This document shows, one piece after another, positions 18,092-26,989 of a stretch of 64,000 nucleotides of DNA (positions within the stretch are counted from its first letter, which is position 1; every line of letters starts with the position of its first letter). The stretch is from Mucilaginibacter celer (GTDB lineage Bacteria; Bacteroidota; Bacteroidia; Sphingobacteriales; Sphingobacteriaceae): the NCBI RefSeq assembly GCF_003576455.2, contig NZ_CP032869.1, positions 1,364,001 through 1,428,000 of the forward strand, in the 5' to 3' direction. The translations under genes and the position numbers were made by a program. The notes below the pieces were generated by a model that ran no database searches, had not been told where the DNA came from, and saw nothing but the letters and a program-made list of their open reading frames with translations.

Positions 18092-19376
18092 ATACATTTT
18101 ATTTGTGCTGATGCTGCACCTGCTTACCCTGGTGCTGGCATGGTTTATTTTTATCGATAACAAGGTATATTTTATCATAGCCGAGGCTTTTGTATTGATT
18201 TCGGCAGCCATAGCTATCCAGCTTTATCGTCAGCTGGTACTGCCCATAAAAATGCTGATGCAAGGCATCGAAGCTATAAAAGACAAAGATTTTAATGTTA
18301 AATTTTTAACAACTGGTAAGCTGGAGGTTGACGTACTGATTAATGTATATAACCAGATGATGGACGAATTACGAACCGAACGTACCCGGCAGGAACAGCA
18401 GCATTTCTTTTTAGAAAAACTGATCCATACCTCGCCAACCGGCATCATTATCCTTGATTTTGACGACCGCATACAACAGGTAAATCCAAAAGCCCTGCAA
18501 GCCCTCGGCACGGATGAAAAAGCTTTGGTGGGAGAGTTGATAGGTGAGTTGAATCATCCTATATTTTCGCACATCAAAGCGCTTAAATCCGGCGAGACCA
18601 CTGTCGTTAAGCTTGATGGTATCAATTCTTTCAAACTTCAAAAATCGCATTTTATAGATAGGGGCTTTTCGCGCAATTTTATTATGATGGAGGATTTGAC
18701 CGCCGAGATCCTGGCGGCCGAGAAAAAGGTTTACGGCAAAGTGATCAGGATGATGGCGCATGAAGTGAACAATACCATTGGCCCGGTAAACTCCATCATG
18801 CAATCGGCTATGAAAACAGATCAGCTTTGGCAGGGCCATGATTTCGACCTGATAAAGGATGCCTTGCAGGTAGCTATGGACCGCAACCAAAACCTCAACC
18901 TGTTTATGCGCAACTTTGCCGACCTGGTGAAATTGCCGTCGGCTAATAAACAGCCGGTTGTTTTGCAAAAGCTCATAGGCTCGGTTGTAAAACTTATGGC
19001 TATCCGCGCCGGGGAAAAAGGTGTCGAATTACTGATAGATTTGCCCGAAGCACCGATAACTATTTTGGCTGATGAACAGCAGTTGGAGCAGGCTTTTATC
19101 AACATCACTAAAAATGCTATCGAGGCTATTGAAGGCAAGGGCTCGGTATCATTTGCCATCAATCTGAAGGAAAGAAAACTAACCATTACGGATACAGGCA
19201 AGGGCATTAGCGCCGGGCAACAGGCAAATCTTTTTACACCTTTTTTCAGCACGAAAAAGGATGGGCAGGGGATAGGCCTCACCCTGGTACGCGAAATTAT
19301 GCTGAACCATGGCTTTGAGTTTTCGTTGAAAACAGTTGTAGAGGGGCAAACGGAGTTTGTGGTTTGGTGGGGGTGA
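18075..19376 (+). CDS. Sensor histidine kinase (NtrY/NtrB-like), export module 1
   Basis: This 433-residue membrane kinase has two close N-terminal helices (YILFVLMLHLLTLVLAWFIF and VYFIIAEAFVLISAAIAI) with almost no periplasmic loop, a HAMP-like linker, a PAS domain (about 105-215, LIHTSPTGIIILDFDD), and a kinase core with phospho-acceptor His229 in MMAHEVNNTIGP and HATPase motifs (NITKNAIEAI, DTGKGI, GQGIGLTLV). The short periplasmic loop suggests it senses the membrane or the transporter itself, not a periplasmic ligand. It overlaps the response regulator by 17 bases, indicating translational coupling. Confidence 0.92.
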   Translation: MKLRTKYILFVLMLHLLTLVLAWFIFIDNKVYFIIAEAFVLISAAIAIQLYRQLVLPIKMLMQGIEAIKDKDFNVKFLTTGKLEVDVLINVYNQMMDELRTERTRQEQQHFFLEKLIHTSPTGIIILDFDDRIQQVNPKALQALGTDEKALVGELIGELNHPIFSHIKALKSGETTVVKLDGINSFKLQKSHFIDRGFSRNFIMMEDLTAEILAAEKKVYGKVIRMMAHEVNNTIGPVNSIMQSAMKTDQLWQGHDFDLIKDALQVAMDRNQNLNLFMRNFADLVKLPSANKQPVVLQKLIGSVVKLMAIRAGEKGVELLIDLPEAPITILADEQQLEQAFINITKNAIEAIEGKGSVSFAINLKERKLTITDTGKGISAGQQANLFTPFFSTKKDGQGIGLTLVREIMLNHGFEFSLKTVVEGQTEFVVWWG

Positions 19377-19411
19377 AAACAAGTTTCTGTAAAAAGCGGA
19401 GGTCGTGTGCG

Positions 19412-19527
19412 ATTCCCTCCCGTGGGAGGGTATAGGGAGGGGTTTCTCCAACATGCGTATTAATTAAACAGGGCGTACAAATCCCTCCCTGCCACTACAC
19501 AATCCACCGCAACCCTCCCGAGGGAAT
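19412..19527. repeat. Palindromic CCCTCCC/GGGAGGG intergenic element
   Basis: The left part carries attccctcccgtgggaggg followed by tatagggagggg, and the right part carries aatccctccctgcc and ccctcccgagggaat, so the two ends are inverted relative to one another. The entry word tgtgcgattccc also precedes the element at 31898. A third, more divergent member starts at 31755. The gap 19377-19617 has no gene; besides this element it holds only the terminator of the SusCD unit. Confidence 0.6.
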
Positions 19528-19548
19528 AGAAAATACTCATTTCCTTCC

Positions 19549-19588
19549 AAAAAAACAAAAAAGCCGACCCGAAAACATTCGGGACGGC
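19549..19588 (-). terminator. Rho-independent terminator of the SusC/SusD unit (minus strand)
   Basis: The stem gccgacccgaa (19563-19573) pairs with ttcgggacggc (19578-19588) with one A-A mismatch and a four-base loop. On the minus strand it is followed by a T run (complement of the A-rich 19549-19562). It lies 30 bases after the susD-like stop. Confidence 0.88.
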
Positions 19589-19617
19589 CATCGTTTAAAA
19601 TGAACTATATAGGGGTA

Positions 19618-21198
19618 TTAATAGCCGGTATTTTGCTTAAGCTTCGGGTTCAGGATCAACTCGGCAGATGGGATTGGGAACAGGCGTTTGTTAGCGTCGT
19701 TATCTGTTTTGTAACCCCAGGCCTCTTCGTATTTACCAAAGCGGATCAGGTCGTTTCTTCTCCAGGTTTCCCAGTTTAGTTCGCGCGCGCGTTCCTGTAA
19801 CAGGTTTGGCAGATCGACGCTGCTCCAGGTGGCGGCTTTACGTTTAGCTCTTAGCTGATTAACTAATGATAAAGCCGTTTCGCCGTTTGTTGGGGTAGCG
19901 CCACGTAAAATAGCCTCGGCCTTCATTAGCAATACATCAGCATAACGGAAAACAGGTACATCATTGCTTTGGTTACGATCTGTAGCGGTAACATCCGGGT
20001 AGTATTTGTTATTGCGGATACCTTTGGCTTTGCCCAGCTCATCGCCGCCAACCTCGAAGGTAGGAACGTCAACCAAAGTCAGATCAGGCGTAAAAGTTAA
20101 CTGGAAATCAACCGGGGCGGTAGGATCGGGGCCGCTGTATGAAGCATCCAGGCCTTTTTTGGTGGTTTTAATGATAATAGGATTGCCTGCAAAATCATAT
20201 TGTTTGCCAATTAACCAAAGGCTTGTACGGATGTCATTAGGATCATTAAACTGTGCATAATATGATGGGATAGTACTGCACGGGTTACTTAAACGGTACA
20301 GCAACCCATATTTAGCCTGCAAGGCCGGGTGCAGCGAATACCAGCTAAACTGTTCGCCCTGGGCCAGCGCATGATCATAAGGAATAGCGAAGATGAACTC
20401 TTTAACCTTGGGGCCGTTATCCGGGTAAAACATTTTCAGGTAATCATCCTCCAAAGCAAATTTGCCAGATTGTATAATGTTGTCACACATTTTAACGGCA
20501 TCATTATAGCGGTTGGTACCGGTGTAAACCTCGGCGTTCAAATACATTTTGGCCAGAATGGCGTAGGCGGTAAACTGCGTTGGGCGGCCGTAAGTGGTTT
20601 GGTCAACTACGGTGCTCAGGTTAGGAATTACCTCGTTCAGCTCTTTCTCAATAAAGTTAAAAACATCTTTACGGGCCATGGTAGCCGGTTTATCGGCCGA
20701 ACCGAAAGTGGTTACCACAGGGATATTGCCGTACAAATCCATCATGAAAAAGAACATCATGGCACGGGTAGCCCTTAATTCGGCAATGGTGGTGGCTTTG
20801 GCTGCGTTATCAGGCGCTGTGGCAAATGTGGCTATGATGCGGTTACAGGTACTAATAGTACCAAAACCCCATGTCCAGGCATCCTGAACCTGTGGCAGGT
20901 CGGCATTCCAGCTGTGATAGTGTAGTTGCTGGTAACGGCCACCGTCGCGCCAGCCGCCGGCGCGGGCGGGCATAATGGCTTCGTCGGTGCTGAGGGTTTG
21001 CATTTGCCAGTACGATTGGGCGAATGAGCCGCGTAGCTGTGCATAAGCAGCGCCCGAAGCAAGGATAAACTGTTGGGTGGTTGTAGGGAAGTTGGATGGC
21101 GTTAACTCGGTCTCTACCGGCACATCAACCTTGGTACATGATGATATGGTTATTGCGGCAAAAAATATGGCGCAGTATTTATGAATGGAAGTTTTCAT
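19618..21198 (-). CDS. SusD/RagB family nutrient-binding outer membrane lipoprotein
   Basis: This 526-residue surface lipoprotein has its signal peptide ending at lipobox ISSC (Cys21). A SusD-like N-terminal region (NFPTTTQQFILASGAAYAQL) with TPR helices follows, then a RagB/SusD C-terminal domain with VPVFRYADVLLMKAEAILRG, ELNWETWRRNDLIRFGKYEE and LFPIPSAELILNPKLKQNTGY, all classic for the family. It caps the SusC-like transporter encoded 24 bases upstream on the same strand and binds the ligand, probably an oligosaccharide, at the cell surface. Last gene of the sigma-FecR-SusC-SusD unit; terminator follows. Confidence 0.95.
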   Translation of the reverse strand: MKTSIHKYCAIFFAAITISSCTKVDVPVETELTPSNFPTTTQQFILASGAAYAQLRGSFAQSYWQMQTLSTDEAIMPARAGGWRDGGRYQQLHYHSWNADLPQVQDAWTWGFGTISTCNRIIATFATAPDNAAKATTIAELRATRAMMFFFMMDLYGNIPVVTTFGSADKPATMARKDVFNFIEKELNEVIPNLSTVVDQTTYGRPTQFTAYAILAKMYLNAEVYTGTNRYNDAVKMCDNIIQSGKFALEDDYLKMFYPDNGPKVKEFIFAIPYDHALAQGEQFSWYSLHPALQAKYGLLYRLSNPCSTIPSYYAQFNDPNDIRTSLWLIGKQYDFAGNPIIIKTTKKGLDASYSGPDPTAPVDFQLTFTPDLTLVDVPTFEVGGDELGKAKGIRNNKYYPDVTATDRNQSNDVPVFRYADVLLMKAEAILRGATPTNGETALSLVNQLRAKRKAATWSSVDLPNLLQERARELNWETWRRNDLIRFGKYEEAWGYKTDNDANKRLFPIPSAELILNPKLKQNTGY

Positions 21199-21222
21199 GT
21201 TGATTTTTTAATGGTGGATAAT

Positions 21223-24200
21223 TTAAAACGCTGCACTTAAACCGAACAGGAAAGCCCTGGTACGCGGGTAAAAATTCTTGTTATCGATGCCCGGCGTTAA
21301 CCCGCCTAATGAAATTTCGGGATCGATGCCTTTGTAACCGGTTATTACCGCCAGGTTATTGCCCGCCACATACACCCGCAGGTTACGGATGCCGGGAGTG
21401 AACTTAGGGAAGGTATAACCAAGGGTAGCATTGTCCAGGCGCAGGTATGAGCCACTTTCGATATAACGATCAGAGTACAGGTAAGCATTTACATCTTTAG
21501 GCGATTCGTTAGCCGATGAGGCAGGAAGATTGTAACTCCGTACATCGCTGGTACGGTTCAGATCGGCCAGGGTGGCGTTAAGGATTTTTCCGCCAAGCGA
21601 TCCTCGTACAAAAACATTCAAATCAAAGTTGCCGTAGGTAAAGCTGTTATTGAAGCCGAACACTAATTTGGGCTGCGCGTTACCGGCGTAGAAATAATCT
21701 TTAGATGTTGGGGTAGTTGTAACACCGCCGTTATGGCTGTAAAATTGCGATACGCCGTTGGCATCCTTACCGGCATATTTATACAACAGGAACTGGCCAA
21801 CAGGATAACCCGTTTTTAGGATCTGTACCTTATAACCTGTTTCACCCTGGCCACCCGGCTCTGCCTGCGGAATAGAATCGAGCTTAAAACTACTGTTTGA
21901 CAGCGATACCAGTTTGTTTTTGTTGTGGGCGATGTTAACCGAAGTATTCCATTTAAAACTGCCCGATACAATAGGAGTGGCATTGATGGTAACCTCGTAG
22001 CCTTTGTTGGAGATCGAACCTACGTTAGCCGTTAAAGTACCTACAAAGTATTGCGTGGTTGATACCGGGTAAAAGTAGATCAGATCATTGGTTTTTTTAT
22101 CGTAAGCCTCGATGGTACCGCTTAACCTGCCGTTAAACATCGAAAAATCCAGGCCTAAATTGTACATCGTGGTTTTTTCCCATTTCAAATCGGGATTGGC
22201 ATTTTGCGACGGACCAATAGAATTGGTAAATACCCCATTATAATAAAATGCACCTGCCGAACCGTATTTGATCTGCGAGATCAACGGATCGAAACCCAGT
22301 GAGTTACCGGTGATACCGTAGCTGCCGCGCAGTTTCAGCTCATTAAACAAATGCTGGTTTTGCATAAAAGATTCTTCGGTGATCCTCCATCCCAATGATG
22401 CCGATGGGAAAGTGCCCCATTTGTTATTTGCTCCGAAAGCAGACGAACCATCACGCCTTAAGGATAATTGCAACAAGTATTTGTTATCGTAACTGTATTT
22501 GGCGCGGCTGTAATAAGAGATCAAACGCAGTTTTTGATACAGGTTTGGTCCCCAATCAGTCCTGAAATCACCGGCAGGCGAACCTAAACCTATGTTCAGG
22601 TAACCAATGTCATCAGTAGGGAAGTTACGGTTATTGGCCTGGAAACCATCGCCGTTCACATCTTCCTGCAAGCTGTAACCGGCCAGTACGTTGATATCAT
22701 GTTTGCCGGTGCTTTTGTTGTAGGTTAAAAAGGTTTCGCCAACTTTACGGGTATTTTCAAATGCCGAGCGGTAAGCTTCGCCATGCACGCCCTGGTCTAA
22801 AGTGTATTGGCTGTTGTAGTATGAACCGCCGTTTACCTGCTCGTTTTGGGTAGATAAGCTAATATTGTAAGTGAAGCCTAAAGGTAGTTTTAATTCGGCA
22901 GTGGCGTTTATTAAGCTCAGTTTGCTTTTAGTTTTCTGATAGGCATCGGCCAGTAAAGCTGCCGGGTTATAGTACTGAATGCGCTGTAAGTTTTCTGTAT
23001 ACGCGCCATTTTGCATTACCGGCACGGTTGGCAGGTAACGCAGCATATTATACAGTACAATGTTTTGATTTGGGATGATATCCGAATTACTGGTTGAATT
23101 ATTTACCGATAAACCCAGCTTCAACCGATCATTAAACGCCTTTTGCTCAACCGCCATTTTGGTGGTGAAACGGTTAAGGGCGCTGCCTTTTAAAATACCT
23201 TTATCATCAAAGTAATTTACCGATGCGCTGTAGGTGGTTTGGTTAAAACCGCCTGCAAGGGATACATTATGATTTTGCGAGTAAGCGGTGCGGCTAACCT
23301 CTTTTTGCCAGTTGGTGTTAGCGCCTTTCTGGTCGGATGGATCAAGGGCGAGGTTGTTTTTGCTCAGGTAGTCGGCCAATTGGGTTGCATTCATCATTTT
23401 AATGCTGTTGGCTATTTTCTCAACGCCTGCATAGGCATTGTATGCAACCGAAGTTTGACCGCTTTTACCTTTTTTTGTGGTGATGATGATTACGCCATTT
23501 GCCGCACGGGTACCGTAAATGGCAGTCGCCGAAGCATCTTTCAATACATCGATGGTTTCGATATCATCGGGCGTTACCAGCCTGAAATCGGCACCGGCCA
23601 CACCGTCAATTACATAAAATGGTTCTTGTGCCTGGCCGGTACGTAAGGTTGATGGGCCACGCAGGCTGATAGAAGGGCTTTCGTTGGGATCGCCTGAGCG
23701 GGTGATGTTTAACCCGGCTACCTTACCTTGCAGCAATTGTGCAGGATTATTAAACGCGCCGCGGTTAAAATCTTTATTCTGAACGGTTACAATAGAACTG
23801 GTCAACAACTTACGCGATTGTTTGCCGTAACCCACAACTACAACTTCTTTCAAAGCGGCTTGATCAGAACGTAAAGCGATGTTAAGATTGCTGCCGGAAA
23901 CCGAGGCTTCCTGCAGTTGGTAGCCGATGAATGAGAAAACAAGCACGGCGTTTTCGGCGGCTTCGATATGATAATTGCCGTTTGTATCGGTAATGGTACC
24001 ATCAGCGCTTTCTTTAATTTTTACCGAAACACCGGGCAGGGCTTCGCCGGTTTGCGCGTCGGTTACTTTGCCGGTAACGCGTAACAACCTGGCGGCGGTT
24101 TGTACATAAATTACCTGGTCTTCACGTTTAAAAGAAAGGCCCGATTGTTTGGCTATCTTTTTCAATACATCGTCGATAGGTTGATTGTTGGCGTTCAGGC

Positions 24201-24414
24201 TGATCTTTTTGCTCAGCTGTGCTTCGGTTGCATTGTGTATAAAGTGTAAGCCGGTTTGTTTTTCGATTAACGAAAACACTTCTTTTATTGATTTTCCTGA
24301 TACCTGTACGGTACAAAGCGGATCGGAAGTTTGATTTATTTTGGCTGCGTTGGCCGGTAATACAGCGCACAGTAAATAAATCGCGCTTAAAAGCGAGAAT
24401 ATATATTTTTTCAT
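21223..24414 (-). CDS. SusC/RagA family TonB-linked outer membrane transporter with STN signalling domain
   Basis: This 1063-residue TonB-dependent transporter has a signal peptide ending near ANAA, an STN (secretin/TonB short N-terminal) domain at about residues 40-108 (VQVSGKSIKEVFSLIEKQTG), a carboxypeptidase-regulatory-like beta-sandwich (VTGKVTDAQTGEALPGVSVK), a plug domain with LKEVVVVGYGKQ and ATAIYGTRAANGVIIITTKK, and a 22-strand barrel. The STN domain is the signature of transporters that touch a FecR-type anti-sigma factor on ligand binding, fitting the FecR gene 131 bases upstream. It should import the ligand captured by the SusD partner at TonB expense. Confidence 0.95.
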   Translation of the reverse strand: MKKYIFSLLSAIYLLCAVLPANAAKINQTSDPLCTVQVSGKSIKEVFSLIEKQTGLHFIHNATEAQLSKKISLNANNQPIDDVLKKIAKQSGLSFKREDQVIYVQTAARLLRVTGKVTDAQTGEALPGVSVKIKESADGTITDTNGNYHIEAAENAVLVFSFIGYQLQEASVSGSNLNIALRSDQAALKEVVVVGYGKQSRKLLTSSIVTVQNKDFNRGAFNNPAQLLQGKVAGLNITRSGDPNESPSISLRGPSTLRTGQAQEPFYVIDGVAGADFRLVTPDDIETIDVLKDASATAIYGTRAANGVIIITTKKGKSGQTSVAYNAYAGVEKIANSIKMMNATQLADYLSKNNLALDPSDQKGANTNWQKEVSRTAYSQNHNVSLAGGFNQTTYSASVNYFDDKGILKGSALNRFTTKMAVEQKAFNDRLKLGLSVNNSTSNSDIIPNQNIVLYNMLRYLPTVPVMQNGAYTENLQRIQYYNPAALLADAYQKTKSKLSLINATAELKLPLGFTYNISLSTQNEQVNGGSYYNSQYTLDQGVHGEAYRSAFENTRKVGETFLTYNKSTGKHDINVLAGYSLQEDVNGDGFQANNRNFPTDDIGYLNIGLGSPAGDFRTDWGPNLYQKLRLISYYSRAKYSYDNKYLLQLSLRRDGSSAFGANNKWGTFPSASLGWRITEESFMQNQHLFNELKLRGSYGITGNSLGFDPLISQIKYGSAGAFYYNGVFTNSIGPSQNANPDLKWEKTTMYNLGLDFSMFNGRLSGTIEAYDKKTNDLIYFYPVSTTQYFVGTLTANVGSISNKGYEVTINATPIVSGSFKWNTSVNIAHNKNKLVSLSNSSFKLDSIPQAEPGGQGETGYKVQILKTGYPVGQFLLYKYAGKDANGVSQFYSHNGGVTTTPTSKDYFYAGNAQPKLVFGFNNSFTYGNFDLNVFVRGSLGGKILNATLADLNRTSDVRSYNLPASSANESPKDVNAYLYSDRYIESGSYLRLDNATLGYTFPKFTPGIRNLRVYVAGNNLAVITGYKGIDPEISLGGLTPGIDNKNFYPRTRAFLFGLSAAF

Positions 24415-24545
24415 ATTTTTGAGATTGCTAATACTAATTTGAATTGGGTCCTTTGGCGAGGACCTGATTACGGAACGGGCGGTATGATCTGATCATGCTG
24501 CCTGTTGTTGTTTTATGCTTTTTCTTTATTTCATTCAGTTTTTAT

Positions 24546-25580
24546 TTAGTTACATTTTCCGGATATGATCATAGTATTGCCCTGCATTTTCCACGAGATA
24601 TCGGATACCATTTTGATTTGCCCCAGCACTTTTGTAAGCGGGATATTTTCGAACGTGCCTTTCAGTTTGCAGCGCAGCAAGGTGCTATCCTGTAATTGCA
24701 CCGGGATGCCGTACCAGCGGCTTAGCTTTTTGGCGGCATCTGTCCAGCTATCGTAATTAAATACCAGTTTGTTTTCCTTCCAGCCGGTGATGTCCTCGGT
24801 TGTAAAATCGGTAACGCGGGCCTGCCCATCGGTTTTTGAATAGGTCATTTGCTTGCCCGGGTCGAGGATGATGCGTTTGGATAGATCATTATTCATATCA
24901 ACCTGAACCTTTCCCTGTACCAACGATACGGTGATGTTGGCATCATTGGCATAGGCCGAAACGTTGAAATGCGTGCCCAATACCTGTGTGGCCACCTTGC
25001 CGGTATGCACAATAAATGGTTTTTCGGGATTGCGTTTTACATCGAAAAAAGCCTCGCCTTCTAAATAAACCTCTCGTTTTTCATCGCCGAAATTGCCGGT
25101 TACGCGCAGGTTACTCGAGGCGTTTAGGGTAACCACGGTACCATCCGGCAGGCTGATCTTTTTCTTTTGCCCCGGTGTTGTCCGGTTTTCGGTAAATGCC
25201 AAACTACCGGCAGAGTTATTGTTTAAGCGATTGTTATAAAACCAAAACGAGCAGACAAGCAATAGCACCGAAGCAGCAATAGCCAGCAAAGGTCTCAATT
25301 TTAAAATAATGGTGTTTGAATGGCGCTTAGCAGATTGATCCGGAATAGCCCCCAGCTCATCAATCTTTTTATTAATACGGTTCAGCGCATCATTAGCCCT
25401 AAGGTTGTTATTAGGAATAGCTTTCCTGGCCGACCAGATCTCGGCAATATCTTCAAACGCGTCCGAAAATTCTTTATCCGTCTGAACTTTCTGCAATAAA
25501 TACTGCGTTTCCTCTTCGGTTATCTTTCCCTCCAGGTAGCCTATAATCAATAGGTAATGATGTTCATCCATGTATGCCAT
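24546..25580 (-). CDS. FecR-family anti-sigma factor
   Basis: This 344-residue protein counts from ATG 25580 (MAYMDEHHYLL); the frame extends to a TTG at 25598 and a further ATG at 25571 is possible. An N-terminal cytoplasmic anti-sigma domain (about residues 1-80) precedes one transmembrane helix (LLAIAASVLLLVCSFWFYNN) and a periplasmic FecR domain (FTENRTTPGQKKKISLPDGT, VYLEGEAFFDVKRNPEKPF) with a C-terminal STN-interacting DUF4974 domain (ENKLVFNYDSWTDAAKKLSR). It would hold the ECF sigma factor encoded just upstream and release it when the SusC-like transporter is occupied. Confidence 0.93.
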   Translation of the reverse strand: MAYMDEHHYLLIIGYLEGKITEEETQYLLQKVQTDKEFSDAFEDIAEIWSARKAIPNNNLRANDALNRINKKIDELGAIPDQSAKRHSNTIILKLRPLLAIAASVLLLVCSFWFYNNRLNNNSAGSLAFTENRTTPGQKKKISLPDGTVVTLNASSNLRVTGNFGDEKREVYLEGEAFFDVKRNPEKPFIVHTGKVATQVLGTHFNVSAYANDANITVSLVQGKVQVDMNNDLSKRIILDPGKQMTYSKTDGQARVTDFTTEDITGWKENKLVFNYDSWTDAAKKLSRWYGIPVQLQDSTLLRCKLKGTFENIPLTKVLGQIKMVSDISWKMQGNTMIISGKCN

Positions 25581-25647
25581 TTTGAGGTAGGTATTCAAAA
25601 CGGCACAATCCGATTACATGATTTTACGATTTAATGTAATGTTAATA

Positions 25648-26202
25648 TTACTGCTGATTATTTAACAATAGCAATCGCTTGCGGCAATAATTAATAGCCC
25701 GGTATATATGGGTTTTTACAGTATTGGGCGAGATATTTAAAATTTCGGCAATTTCCTGGTGCTCCAGTTGGTGCTGCCAGTGCATCATGAAAATGAGTTT
25801 GCCTTGTTCGGGCAGTTCATCCACAAAACGCTGGATCATCACGCGGCGTTCTTTCCTGAAAAGGATCTCATCGGGGTGGAGTTGATTGCTTATGGGTTGC
25901 TCCGAAGCATACTCCTCGGGCAGGACTTGCATTTTTTGATTTTTGCCGTTTAGGGTATAAATGCGGTTTTTTACAGCGCCGTACACGTATGATTTTATCG
26001 ACGTGTGAACTTGCAGGCGATCGCGTTTAAGCCACAGGTCTAAAAAAACATCGGCAATGGCATCCTCGCCATCATCAGTACCTGCACCTAAAAAGCGATA
26101 GAAATCAGCTAATAATGGATAGTATTTCAGAAATAAAGAATTAAAAGCGTCCCTGTCACCCGCCTTAACTTTCGACAGTAATTCGATATCCTCCATTATC
26201 AT
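25648..26202 (-). CDS. ECF (FecI-like) RNA polymerase sigma factor
   Basis: This 184-residue protein has sigma region 2 (FNSLFLKYYPLLADFYRFLG then EDAIADVFLDLWLKRDRL) and region 4 with the HTH HQEIAEILNISPNTVKTHIY. Length fits the Bacteroidota RNA polymerase sigma-70 ECF group. It is the first gene of the minus-strand unit, 67 bases from FecR, so it likely directs transcription of the SusC/SusD genes and perhaps its own unit. The promoter would lie in 26203-26260, where I see no recognisable box. Confidence 0.93.
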   Translation of the reverse strand: MIMEDIELLSKVKAGDRDAFNSLFLKYYPLLADFYRFLGAGTDDGEDAIADVFLDLWLKRDRLQVHTSIKSYVYGAVKNRIYTLNGKNQKMQVLPEEYASEQPISNQLHPDEILFRKERRVMIQRFVDELPEQGKLIFMMHWQHQLEHQEIAEILNISPNTVKTHIYRAINYCRKRLLLLNNQQ

Positions 26203-26380
26203 ATTGTCAGTTCGGCAATAATATCACTAAGCTGTTACAATGTGCGGTGCTGTGTGTTAAGTTATTGTTAAACTTTGGGGGAGGGAGGATGGTCAAACAA
26301 TTATTTCACCTGGAGTACTATCAAGCGGGTGAAAAAAACGCGATGGCGTTGTGCGAGGGGTTGACTTTTGAGAGGTTGTG

Positions 26381-26480
26381 CGCGGGCCGCGTTAGATAGT
26401 AGTGGAATGCCCACAGCGAGAGTTGGGATAGAGGGCGGGAAAGGCGAGGACTTGGAGCGGATAGCCCGGGCCGCAGGCAA
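26381..26480. other. GC-rich island, possible structured RNA or repeat
   Basis: About 100 bases of clearly higher GC than flanking DNA, bounded by cgcgggccgcg (26381-26391) and agcccgggccgcagg (26462-26476), with an internal run agcgagagttgggataga and gaggacttggagcggatag. No open frame or terminator. It could be a structured RNA or a REP-like repeat; base-paired models are not unique by eye. Confidence 0.4.
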
Positions 26481-26591
26481 CGCCCATATTCTGAACCGTT
26501 GATTTAAATGATTACGTTGATTTCGCTGATTTTTTCTGAACCGGGATTTGGGGAGATTTTTAGGATTGATAGGATTTTTTTCTTCCCGTCT

Positions 26592-26856
26592 CCTCAGGGT
26601 CTATCGAAGATTTAAGTTTACCCATAAAAATCGGACCTGCTAAATGTCTTGTTTTGCACCTCTGGTGCACCTATCATGGTGCTATAAAAGAAATAAAAAG
26701 ATTGACAAATTATCGAAATCCTCCAGAAGGGGTAAAGGTTTGTAGAAAAAACACGCTACGCTCCTTCCGAACCCCAGAGGGGTTCAACTCAAGTTGCTAT
26801 TCAATTTCACCAATGCTGTTTTGTGGGTAAACTTAAATCTCCGAGAGACCCTGAGG
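26592..26856. repeat. MITE-like element with 33-base terminal inverted repeats
   Basis: The left end (26592-26624, cctcagggtctatcgaagat continuing to accca) and right end (26824-26856, tgggtaaacttaaatctccg continuing to tgagg) are reverse complements at 31 of 33 positions. The 199-base interior has no coding frame but contains perfect small hairpins (tgcacc/ggtgca at 26656-26671; gaacccc/ggggttc at 26768-26784). Size, ends and lack of a gene fit a non-autonomous mobile element. No clear target-site duplication is visible. Confidence 0.65.
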
Positions 26857-26989
26857 GAACGAAGTAAACCGATGCGCTTTTTTTCATAAATTAATATAAT
26901 CGTATTAGTTTTTGCTTAATCCTTTTAGTAATGTTGTAAACCAATTTAAATGTAACTTTAACGGATAATAATACTGCAATTACCTAACC

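Larger units (their letters stand above)
26203..26989. other. 787-base gene-free region between divergent genes
   Basis: There is no credible reading frame. From left to right it holds: the divergent promoter region of the sigma factor; a GC-rich stretch (26381-26480) unlike its surroundings; two direct copies of a tctgaaccg word (about 26491 and 26548) in a gattt-rich tract; the 265-base MITE-like element 26592-26856; and about 130 A/T-rich bases before the glycosidase-like gene at 26990. Confidence 0.7.

Noticed and set aside
23239..23646. Open frame of 135 residues on the plus strand inside the SusC-like gene
   Set aside because: It is antisense to a well-conserved coding sequence and has no recognisable motif; a shadow frame. 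The same judgement applies to the other frames opposite the large genes.
26203..26989. Possible degraded transposase in the long gap next to the MITE-like element
   Set aside because: No frame longer than a few tens of codons with recognisable motifs is present on either strand.
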